Of a stretch of 64,000 bases of DNA, positions 23,535 to 32,521 are shown piece by piece. The notes beneath the pieces were generated by a model. That model did not search any database, was not told the DNA's origin, and saw nothing but the letters and a program-made list of their open reading frames with translations. How positions within the stretch are numbered: the stretch's first letter is position 1; the number at the start of each line of letters is the position of its first letter. The position numbers and the translations under genes are program-made. Source of the stretch: Tetraselmis striata (Eukaryota > Chlorophyta > Chlorodendrophyceae > Chlorodendrales > Chlorodendraceae); NCBI GenBank assembly GCA_006384855.1, contig VCJN01000952.1, positions 183,228 to 247,227 on the forward strand. The letters run 5' to 3'.

Positions 23535-25122
23535 ACCAATAAATCGATCGGGCGACTTTTTTGGTCTGATGCTTCCTCGTCTGCCATCGCGGTGATGCGC
23601 GCCGCGGCATGATGCGACGACGAGGTTGTGACGATGTCGGTCGCAGGCTCGCAGCCGCTAGTCACACAGTGTCGCCCAGCTACAGCAACCGGCCGCTGCT
23701 GCTGACACGCCGTCGGTCTGGGTCCGCTGCCGTATTTTCGACTCTTCCAGCAGCCGTAAATACCCGTAGGAGCCGGTGGAGGCGAGGAACCACCACCGCC
23801 GCGGCCGCCGCCGCCGCCGCCGCCGCCGTCGCCTAGCTGTGATCGTCTCCCCTTGCGCCGAGAATCCCGGCGCAAACATATTTCCTATGGCGCGCCGGCT
23901 GTCGACCGGGAGGGGGGGCTCAGCAGCGGGGGCGACAGCTTCCCGCCTCCTGCGGCACATCCTCCCAATGTTGCTGCTGCTGCTGGTCATCAACCTCCCT
24001 GGCAGCGCGTCCGATGCGGCTGCAGGCGACCCCCTGCTGATGCGCGGCGTGGGGACGGAGGGCGTGAGCGGCGCGCGGGAGCCAGTGGTGGAGGCGCCAG
24101 TGGGCGCAAGCGAAGCGTACGTAACGCTGTGCTACTGGGACACCTACCTGCTGGGCGTGCGCGTGCTGGGGAGAAGCCTGCGGGAGAGCGGCAGCACGCG
24201 CGACATGGTGGTGTTGGTGACGACGACGCTGTCGGATGACGCGAAGCGGACGCTGTGGTTGGACGGCTGGATCGTGCGTGAGGTCGAGCTGGTGCACAAC
24301 CCGGGCATGGTGCAGCCCCCCTCCCCCCCCCACACACACATACACACACAAGTGAAAAGGGAAGAGGGGGCATAAACGGGCACATTTCAGTACACCGATC
24401 TATTGCATACATCTCCATAATGAGCAGAGGTGATGGCGCCCCGAACTTTCATTTCAAGGATCATATCACTGTCGTCGGGAGGGGATTGTCTGGTAAATAT
24501 GAGCACCAAAAGAGCCACCCCACCGCCCATGTGCTGAGTCTCTTGTCCGGGCGTGACAGGGCCCGGAGGCCAAGGGGAAGGGCGGCTTCCCGCCTCGCTT
24601 CTGGGCGGTCTACACCAAGCTGGCCATATTCTCGATGATCACGTACGACAAGCTTGTGTACCTGGATGCGGACGTCCTGGTGCGCGGACACCGGACCCTC
24701 ACTCCCATGGCACCCCGCTGCTGCCTCTACACACCTGCCACAGTTCGCCAGGCAAAGGAGAACTGCTTCGCTCCCGGGGAGAGGGGGGGGGGGGGGGGGG
24801 GGGAGACAGGTTGCCAGCGCATGCACCCCCAATGCCAATACCATCTCGCGCGCCTGAAGCCTGCTCTCCATGCTCCCTCCCCTCCTGCTCCGGCCAGGTG
24901 CTGGAGAACTTGGATCACCTGTTCCAGTGCGTCGGCTTCTGCGCCGTGATGCGCGGCGGCGAGCGATTCAACAGCGGCGTCATGGTTATCGAGCCGGACT
25001 TACAGGTGCGCCATGCTGCGCCCGCATGTACACACACATGCACCCCTCCCCCCCCCCCCCCCCCCCCCACACACACGCGCGCGCGCGCAGCGACCACCAC
25101 ACCCTGTGACATGCCCGACACC
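23535..25122. repeat. Inverted segmental duplication, right arm
   Basis: Counterpart of 1-1,590 in opposite orientation. The homology begins near 23,535 (in the left arm this is the point where the RT remnant starts) and reaches at least 25,122, where the left copy leaves the window. It covers the 5' UTR with a GCC/GCG-rich tract, exons 1-3 and introns 1-2 plus most of intron 3 of the IPUT1-like gene. Confidence 0.9.
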
Positions 25123-27571
25123 ATCTAGGCCGCATGGGCCTCCCCGGGGTGCTGCTCTGGCTGCTGCTGCCTACCGCACTGCCTGCCTACATCGACAGCC
25201 GCGGCGCCAATGGCTGCCCAGGTGTACGAGGATATGATGCACCGCATCGCCACGACGCCCTCCTATACGGGCGGGGACCAGGGCTTCCTGAACGAGTACT
25301 ATCGCCAGATTGTGGACTCGCCCCTGTTCCGCCTGCCGCTGCTCTCCAATAACAGCACGCAGGTACCCCCCTCCCCTTGTCCCCCAACCCCATTTCTACT
25401 TTGATGGAGCCCACGCCAGGCAGCAGACGGGCTGTGTGCTGAGTGGTGCTATGCGGGTGTGTGGCATGGACAGGGTGTCACAGCCATGCGGCTGACCACG
25501 GACCTCAACAGCGACGTCGGCGCCTACATCATCAACTCCGGGCAGTGGCACCACTCCACGCGGCCAAAGGTCCCTGCAGCCCTGCCCGCCAAGCCCCCCC
25601 CCCCCCCCCAAACCGCGCCCATCGCGTGCATGCATGCATGCCTGGCCTGCCGGCCGGCTGCCTGGTTGGCTATGGAGCGCCGCCCGGCTGCCGCCACTCC
25701 GCTGCACGCTGACGCCCGGCTGCTGCCTGCGCCTGCTGGCCAGGTGCTGCACTACACGCTGGGCCCCTTCAAGCCCTGGCACTGGTGGATGGGCTGGGTA
25801 GCAGAGCAGCACTCGCTGTGGCTGGAGGTCACCCCCCCCCCCCCCCCCCCCCTTCTAACCATCCCACCCCTCCCTCACAGAATATGAAGCATTGCAGAGA
25901 AGCCGCAACCGCAGGCGCTACTTTAAGCATTCGCATATGCCCCCCCCCCCCCCCCCCCCCCCCCCGCTTTCCCCTCTGCACGCACGTGCAGGTCCGCATG
26001 CGGCTCGGCGCGGACGTGCACGGCTATGCGCACGGGGAGCGCTGGGAGACCGTGTTTGCCAGGCCGGCGCTCACGGCGCTGCCGATCCTCCTGTGGGCTT
26101 GGCTGCTGTGGCAGCGAGCCTGGTGCGTGCCGGCAGCATGCCTGCCGTATCTTGTAGGCCCACCTTGTGCCACGGCGCCTGGCAGCCGCACAGCGCGTTG
26201 TTTCCCGAGCTCCGGGAGGGCAGCCACGTGTGCGTGTTGGCGATCCGCAGCCTTGCTGTGACATCATGCTGGCGCTGAGGCCCGGACTCCGCCTGCCCAC
26301 CTCGGCGCTGTGCAGGCCAGCAGGGCTTCAGCACCTGATGGCCAGCGGGGTGGACTTTGCGGGGCGCAGGCGCGTCGGGGTGCGGGCGTGGGGCAGCGGC
26401 CTGCCAGGCGCCGGGGTGGCGGCGCTGCTGGCCAGCTGGGCGCGCGGCACGCCGACTCAGTGCAGCGCCGGCATGCGGCTTGGCTCCTGGAGCAGCGGCG
26501 GCAGCGTGGTGCAGCACCCCACCGCGCTGCCGGTCGCGGCCAGCGCTCTTGGCATCGCCTCCCTGCTCGCGTCGCTCGCGTTTGCCGTCTTTTATGTGAG
26601 GCCCCCCCCCCCCCCCCCCCTCCCTCCCCCCCTCCCCCCTTTGCTTCTACACGTATGAGTGTTCGAACCGTGCAGCGACCTGATGATTGCGGGCCGTCCT
26701 TTGCCGTAGGTCATCCCGCATGATCTGGACCCGCTGACGGCATGGACGCTGGTGTACGAGTGGGCCTACTTGGGTGAGACCATCTCAGCGGGACTCCGTC
26801 AGCCTCCGCCTGCAGCTGCCCCAACAAACACTCTGAGCCGTGGCCAGGCATGTAGTGTAGGGTTGCAGGGTTTGGTTTTCGAGTTTTTAGAACCCTAAAC
26901 TCCCGAAACCCTAAAACCTAAAGAACCCTGACAAGGGGAAGCATTGTGTGAAGCCGCCCAGATGATTGGCGCGACGATTGGCTGCCGTCTTTGGTTTAGG
27001 ACTTGTTGAGCCGATGGCAGACGGGACATGCGCCATTCTGTCCTATGTTTTTAGGGTTTCAGGACCCTAACTAGGCTATGCGTAAAGATGTTGACCTCTC
27101 GGTGCAACCAAACTGCTATCCCCACCACATCCGCCATCCTGACGGTGCTTTGTCTGCCTCGGCGGGGGAGGACGCGTTGCGCTGAGCAAGCGGCCGCGCT
27201 GTGATGGGACAGGGCTGTCAGTGGCGATGGCGCGCTTCTTCAGGACCGCCTACAAGCTGGGCTACGCGGCGGTGCAGGCCCAGGAGCAGCAGCAGCAGCA
27301 GCAGGAGAGCGGGGGCTTGACCACGCCCAGGCTGATGCTGGGTGGCGAGGAGGCGGAGCACCGCAGCCATCCACTGGAGCCGCTGAGCGCTTCCCACAAA
27401 GGTGCTCCCGCGTTGATGGCCGCCACCCCACCTGCGTCAGGGCTGGCGCCATCGCGGGAGCAGCAGGAGGGTGCCCTGCGAGATGTCATGTTGCTCCTGC
27501 AAATCGCACACCTTCCCAGCGATCGCCACCTCCGCAGCTTCTCTTTCAGCCACAAATTATTCGCTCACTAG
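23887..27571 (+). CDS. Inositol phosphorylceramide glucuronosyltransferase-like GT8 (IPUT1/PGSIP6 family)
   Basis: Exons with clear GT/AG ends: 23887-24309, 24560-24679, 24898-25005, 25222-25362, 25474-25569, 25744-25827 (all phase 0), 25992-26122, one ending at 26595, and 26710-26773. A last exon probably lies in 27221-27571 (RFFRTAYKLGYAAVQAQ, then poly-Q). In plants the family adds glucuronic acid to inositol phosphorylceramide in the Golgi, the first step of GIPC sphingolipid sugar assembly. Residues 25-39 are a hydrophobic signal anchor. The GT8 fold starts at YVTLCYWDTYLLG; the D-x-D is LDAD (residues 176-179), GGDQGFLN lies near 234, and HYTLGPFKPW near 299. As in IPUT1, hydrophobic spans follow the GT8 domain (PILLWAWLLW, SLLASLAFAVFY, then WTLVYEWAYL). 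At least one exon between 26,774 and 27,220 is unresolved. The start at 23,887 is chosen because the open frame upstream is a GCC-repeat 5' leader. Confidence 0.8.
26870..27065. repeat. Degenerate telomere-like (TTTAGGG) motifs
   Basis: Several near-copies of CCCTAAA/TTTAGGG occur on both strands (CCCTAAACTCC, CCCTAAAACC, TTTTTAGGGTTTC). Plant and many green-algal telomeres use TTTAGGG. Similar short motifs occur near 36,960, 46,522 and 58,460. They look like interstitial remnants or telo-box-like words, not a telomere. Confidence 0.45.
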
Positions 27572-27649
27572 ACATCGGCCGTGGAAACGCCGGCCAACGC
27601 GGGGTGCAGCCGGCTAAGGGTGCCGGCGCACCTATATGAACACATGAAT

Positions 27650-28380
27650 ATAAGCTGTTATCATTGACAGCTTATTGCTAACTTAGTATTAACTGCATTA
27701 TTGTGAACTGAATTATAATTGACTGTATTATTGTTAAATGTACAATTAACTGTATTACCATTAGCTTTTATTGATATCCTATCATTGCAAGCTGCAACTT
27801 GGGCTTGAGTGCAGCTCATGAGAACATCCGCTGTAGTTCCTTTACACTCTTTTCTGCATTTAACCCCTGGCAGGCAGGGCGGGTTCTTATTCTCAGTGTT
27901 ATTACTTAGCACAGCTTATTAAGACCTAACCATGACTGCCTTATTATTGACTGTATTCCAATGACTGCCATGAACTGTAGTATCATTAACTGTTATTAAT
28001 ATCTTATTATCATAAGCTGCAAATTTGGCTTGCGTGCAACCTCATGAGAACATTTGATGTAGGCCTACTATACTTTGCTTGGCATTTCACCCCTGGCAGG
28101 CAGGGCGGGTTCTTATTCTCAGTCTTATTACTTAACACAGCTCATTAAGACCTAACCATGACTGCCTTATTATTGACTGTATTCTAGTGACTGCCATGAA
28201 CTGTATTATCATTAACTGTTATTGATATCTTATTATCATAAGCTGCAAATTTGGCTTGCGTGCAACCCATGAGAACAGTTGCTGCAGATCTGCCATACTT
28301 TGCTCGACATTTCACCCCTGGCAGGTAGGGCGGGTTCTTATTCTCAGTTTTATTGTTAACAGCTTATGAAGTAACTTGAC
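27650..28380 (-). repeat. 227-bp tandem repeat, three copies (a fourth at 29,040-29,150)
   Basis: CACCCCTGGCAGG-type anchors fall near 27,858, 28,085 and 28,312, giving a 227-bp period, and again at about 29,131. Units are AT-rich and share GGCTTGCGTGCAACC and a CAGGGCGGGTTCTTATT box. The gap before the fourth copy is filled by the insert at 28,385-28,945. Confidence 0.85.
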
Positions 28381-28384
28381 AGTT

Positions 28385-28945
28385 GAATCAGCGATGCGTC
28401 GATTTTCCAGAAATTTTTAAAAGAACGGGTTCTATGTCACGGGCCTACAGTTTCATGAATTGCATTTCCAGCGCTTTGAAGTACCAGCAGCGAGCGTTTG
28501 CATTGCCAGCGCTTTGAAGTACCAGAGTTTTTTTTCCATTAATACCAGCAGCGAGTAGCGAGTACCAGTACCAATACCAGCAGTTCTATGGAACTGCCCT
28601 TTTTGTCATTCACACCAGTACCAGCAGTCCCAGCAGCGAGTCGCGAGTACCAGTACGCTATGCAGTAGTCGGTACCAGAGTTGTTTTTTCCATTACCAGC
28701 AGCGAGTAGCGAGTACCAGTACCAGTACCTCCCAGCCGTGAGATCGTAATCGGACGGCTGTGTAATTAAGGACCGTGGGCGGGCGGGTGTGTGGGTGGGT
28801 GGGTGGGCGGGTGGGTGGATAATAGTACTTAGTAGTACATGCCAGTAGATAAGCGCTTTAGTCATGCACCTATAGGCCCGATCCGCTGCACTATACGGGT
28901 ACCCGTACGGCAATAAAGCTCACCGCCGAAAAATCGACGCTTCTC
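28385..28945. mobile_element. Possible MITE-like insert in the 227-bp repeat array
   Basis: An about 560-bp block separates the third and fourth 227-bp units. Its edges carry an inverted GCGTCGATTTT (near 28,396 and, complementary, near 28,932). The interior is rich in AGTACCAGTACC and CAGCGAGTAGCGAGTACC iterations and holds an ACTGCCCTTTTTGTCATTCA box seen in the LINE 3' tail at 40.87 kb. No target duplication could be fixed. Confidence 0.3.
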
Positions 28946-29298
28946 TGGATTAAGTACTTATTAGTAAATGCATTCTCAATGGCTTCATGTCTGTATTAAT
29001 ACTAACTGTATTATTTAATGTATAATTGTGTACTATTATTAACATCTGATCATTATAGTCTGCTAATTTGGCTTGCGTGCAACCCATGAGAACATTCGAT
29101 GTAGGCCTACTATACTTTGCTTGGCATTTCACCCCTGGCAGGCAGGGCATGTTCTTATTTGCGATGTTATGATTACTGCGCCATCACCCGTGTACACGTG
29201 GCGACATGTACCCTCGTCTGCGCACTGAGCTCCATGTGCCAACGTCACATGATGCGTGCTGGCGCCCTCATTGACGCGCTTTGCTTGTGGTGCGCAGG

Positions 29299-30182
29299 CC
29301 ACAGCGTGGCCGTCTTGCGCGCCTGGCGCGTCACCATGTCTCGCACCCTGCTGGCAGCGGCGGCGATCACGGTCGCGCCGTGGGTGGCCCGTCTGTGCCA
29401 AATCCACGACATTGTGGCTAAGATCCTGATCACGGCGCTCTCGGGGGTAACGGACCAGACCTGCCCGCTGCCCCGGGAGAGCGTCCCCTGATGCTGTTTA
29501 CGCCACTCTCCACCCATGCCATATAGCCGGTAATGTTGAATCGGTATTATGCACACACACCCTTGCAAGGACTACATTCTCGATGCTCTCATCCCCTCTG
29601 GGTGCTGCGTGACGGCGTGAGTTCCCCCCCCCCCCCCCCCAAACACACACTCATCCTCTCAGGACCTGCACCATGTGCTTCCGACCAGGTCTTTGCCATC
29701 TTACTTCTGGTGCATGCGCTGGGAGACATGGCAGCTGTGTGGTTCACCACAGGTGGGGGCCCACAATGCCCATTGCGCAAATCTTTTCTCTAAGATGCGC
29801 AATCCTGTGGGCTATGCGATGTGATGTGATGTGATGTGATGTGATGTGATGTGATGTGATGTGATGTGATGTGATGTGATGTGATGTGATGTGATGTGAT
29901 GTGATGTGATGTGATATGTGATGTGATGTGATGTGATGTGGTGTGATGTGATGTGGTGTGATGTGATATGTGATGTGATGTGATGTGATGTGATGTGATG
30001 TGATGTGATGTGATGTGATGTGATGTGATGTGATGTGATGTGATGTGATGTGATGTGATGTGATGTGATGTGATGTGATGGGCCGGGAACATGGGCATTG
30101 TGCAGAGCCTCCCCCTCTAACGTCATTGGCGGCACTGGCTATGTGCTGCGCAGGGGTGGCAGACGCGCAGAGGTGGAAAGCG
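29299..30182 (+). CDS. Exons of an unidentified multi-pass membrane protein
   Basis: Three exon-like blocks join in frame. 29,299-29,444 follows GCGCAG and encodes HSVAVLRAW and a hydrophobic LLAAAAITVAPWVARL stretch before a GTAACG donor. About 29,661-29,752 follows CTCTCAG and encodes DQVFAILLLVHALGDMAAVW before GTGGGG. About 30,153-30,182 is a short exon before GTGAGT. Phases agree across both joins. The second intron contains the pentanucleotide array. Start and end of the gene are not visible and I do not recognise the family. It lies 1.7 kb beyond the IPUT1-like gene on the same strand. Confidence 0.3.
29816..30079 (+). repeat. Pentanucleotide array (GATGT)n, about 53 units
   Basis: Almost perfect five-base repeat with a few variant units (GATAT, GTGGT). 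All reading frames stay open on the minus strand and encode His/Ile/Thr/Ser repeats, which explains the long apparent ORFs there. Confidence 0.95.
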
Positions 30183-31094
30183 GGTGAGTGATCAATGATC
30201 CGCATGCATAGCGAAGGCCCTCCAAGTTTCGACATTATGCCCATGCTGCACACCTTTCACCCGTGTGGTGCGGTCAGTGTGATCAAGCTGATTGCTCCTG
30301 TGCCTTGTCATGGGAGACTCGACGGCCGGTGCGGTCCAGAAGGGTTCTCGCTCTGCCGTTCGGGCCCACATCCGCGAGCAGCGCATTGGCTGTCCTGCCC
30401 GCCTCTTGCACTCTCACGATGACGTTGCCGCTGGTGACCGGTAGCTCCTTGTGCGCCGCAGTATCGCCCTCCGCCTGGGCTATACTGAGCGGCGGGCGAC
30501 GACGCGGATATCTTCGAGTTTGGGTGTGTGGTCCACCCCTCCGTGATCTTAGGGACGAGGTTGCTCGCGATGGCGCTGCGAGTGGCCTCATCTATGGCCT
30601 TTCCTTTGTTGATGAAGTCGCCAAATATCACTGTGAGCGGCGCCTCCGGGTCGTTGTCGGCTTGTTGTCGAGTGATCAACATGTGCGCCGGCACGGCGGC
30701 CGGGCGCATACATCGCGTAGCTTTTTGCACCCGGAGAAGTTGTCCTTCTCCTTCAGGGTACGCGCCGCCGGCGCCCGTACTCGTCCCCCGAGCACCGCCG
30801 CGGCATAGCCGCTCGGCTCGACCCCGTCGAGCTCCATGGCTTTCACTGTGCTACTGCTCTCTCACGCTGCGGGGCAGCTCTAGGCGGCAACTGGTATGGT
30901 AAGAGGGTCGTCAGACGGGCCTAGGGATCGCACAAGAGTACTCACCAATGCAAAATTCTCGTCGGGTTTAGTACATTGGCAGTACAGTAACTGCTCCAGG
31001 TGTTAAGCAACGGCTGGGAAAGTGGGAAATAGGAAGTCGACGGGATAGAACATGTAGTGCCTTGATGTTTTTTGTGGTAGCGTATTCGTACCGC
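30183..31094. other. Spacer with one possible minus-strand exon
   Basis: The only coding-like stretch is on the minus strand within 30,730-30,500 (ADNDPEAPLTVIFGDFINK). It has balanced amino-acid use but no recognised domain and no clear splice borders. The rest holds nothing I can identify. Confidence 0.3.
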
Positions 31095-31107
31095 GGTCTA
31101 TGGTACT

Positions 31108-31370
31108 AAAAAGTAAAGTAAAGTGTCTTCGCCCCGGGACATCGGCCGGAGCCGCCCCAGCACTTGACCTCGTGCGCCAACGGCAGTCGTAGGTCTGGCA
31201 TAGCCAGTAGACCATTGCCTCATTCGAACCCCGAAGGGCTAATGCACCAACCGAGTAAACCCGGGACACGCCGGGCCGATAATGCCGAAATACATCAGCC
31301 AGGAATCGAACCCGGGTCTCTCGCGTACGAGACGACCGCTCTAACGAGCGGACAAGGGATGTACCATACA
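31108..31370 (-). mobile_element. tRNA-derived SINE, copy 1, with target-site duplication
   Basis: Read on the minus strand the element begins with a tRNA-like head: an A-box-like region around TTAGAGCGGTCG and a B box GGTTCGATTCC. A conserved body follows with a second B-box-like GGGTTCGAATG, and the element ends in a TTTACTTTACTTTTT tail. A perfect 13-bp duplication GGTCTATGGTACT flanks it (31,095-31,107 and 31,371-31,383). An unoccupied copy of the target sequence lies at about 31,549-31,600. It is a retroposed SINE, not a working tRNA gene: the anticodon arm cannot be folded with a normal 7-nt loop. Confidence 0.8.
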
Positions 31371-31482
31371 GGTCTATGGTACTGTATGCGAGTATTGCTG
31401 TAAATCTATGAATTATTAGAAATGGATTACTGCTGCTGCTGCTAGCTCATGTAAATATATATGTATTAGAAATGGATTACTT

Positions 31483-31550
31483 ACATTCTCTCTGCCGGTG
31501 TGCATATGGCCAAGTCTGATGCGTGGGCTCGTGCCCATTCTGCGTCGTTT
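31483..31550 (+). mobile_element. 3'-end fragment of the 60-63 kb LINE family
   Basis: The stretch around CTGCCGGTGTGCATATGG and CCAAGTCTGATGCGTGGG matches the C-terminal coding end of the LINE at 60.7 kb in opposite orientation. A longer fragment of the same end lies at 40,610-40,810. It is short and non-functional. Confidence 0.65.
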
Positions 31551-31599
31551 CGTGGTAGCGTATTCTTACCGTGGTCTATGGTACTGTATGCGAGTATTC

Positions 31600-32130
31600 C
31601 CCTACCTCTTGGGTTGAGCGGAGGAAAAGGAGAGCCGCGTCCGAAATCGCCTGGAATACGAGAGAATCGATACCGGTCGCAATACGGTTTTATAACGGAT
31701 TTTAGGCGTCCTCCGTCCGTCCTCCGTCCTCTGTCCTCGTGTGCTGCGTCTTCGTGAATGAACCGTCATTCGTTCGATCTTTACTCGTTTGATTTCTAGG
31801 CACTCCTACCACAGTCCGTAAAAATCCTGCGACTAAAACGAATCTGTCGTGAATTACACCGGAAACATACTGCAAAAATCACGAATGTCCTCCGTCCGTC
31901 CGTCCGTCCTCCGTCATACGCGCTTCGTGTATGGACCGTCATACGTTTGGTGTTCGGTCGTTTGATTTCACGGTACAGGTATGAGGACGGAAAGGTTCTG
32001 AATGGATGCGAGTGTATTCTAGCCCAGGCACGTCATATATTCGTCTGAAACGCCAAAATAACGCGGTACCGCAGCGCGTTTTTACTGCTGAATCAGCAAG
32101 CGAGACTCGCCCTCTTTATTTATACAGCGA
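31600..32130. other. Spacer with CCGT-rich repeats
   Basis: No gene. TCCGTCC iterations occur twice (near 31,710 and 31,890), each followed by a CGTGTATG/ACCGTCATxCGTTxG phrase, so this is a two-copy degenerate repeat of about 180 bp. Confidence 0.5.
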
Positions 32131-32480
32131 CTATATTTACGGTGGTCCGAGTATGTGCTGTAAAATGATGCTGTAACAAGGGGTCGCCGCGGTGCGGGGG
32201 CAGTCCGCCGACCCGGGGCCCGGCGTCCGTCGACGGACGGGCGACGGTCGAACGACGGCGTCCGGCGTCCGGTGCCGGTACAGGCGGCGGGCATGGCGAT
32301 TCGCGCCGTGCCCGCCCCGTAGACCTGACGACCGGACCGACCTGCGCGGCCTCGTGCGGGATGCGGGCCGCCTGTAGGCGGCTTGTACTGTATTGCTGAT
32401 CTGCTTGTGCTGCTTTTTTTTTGGGGGAGGGTAATACAACTTTTAGCGGTGGGTGGGGTACCGGCCTTTTTGTAATGCAC
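32130..32480 (+). mobile_element. LINE 3'-tail fragment (plus orientation)
   Basis: Contains the reverse complement of the paired-hairpin tail found at 40.92 and 52.58 kb (GTGCGGGATGCGGGCCGCC, then TAGGCGGCTTGTACTG), followed by a GGCCTTTTTGTAATGCACACCA end box. Upstream, 32,190-32,340 is GC-rich, with repeated GACGG/CCGGCGTCC. No coding region of the LINE remains. Confidence 0.55.
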
Positions 32481-32521
32481 ACCAATAGTCAGCGGCCCGC
32501 TTTTACGCGGCTTGCAGATTT

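Noticed and set aside
26870..27065. True telomere
   Set aside because: The TTTAGGG-like motifs are few, degenerate, on both strands and inside a gene region.
29790..30253. Long minus-strand ORFs encoding His-Ile-Thr-Ser repeats
   Set aside because: They are translations of the (GATGT)n array and carry no evidence of a gene.
31290..31370. tRNA gene on the minus strand
   Set aside because: A and B boxes are present, but the anticodon arm gives an 8-nt or 4-nt loop. The tRNA-like part is fused to a SINE body and tail with a target duplication.
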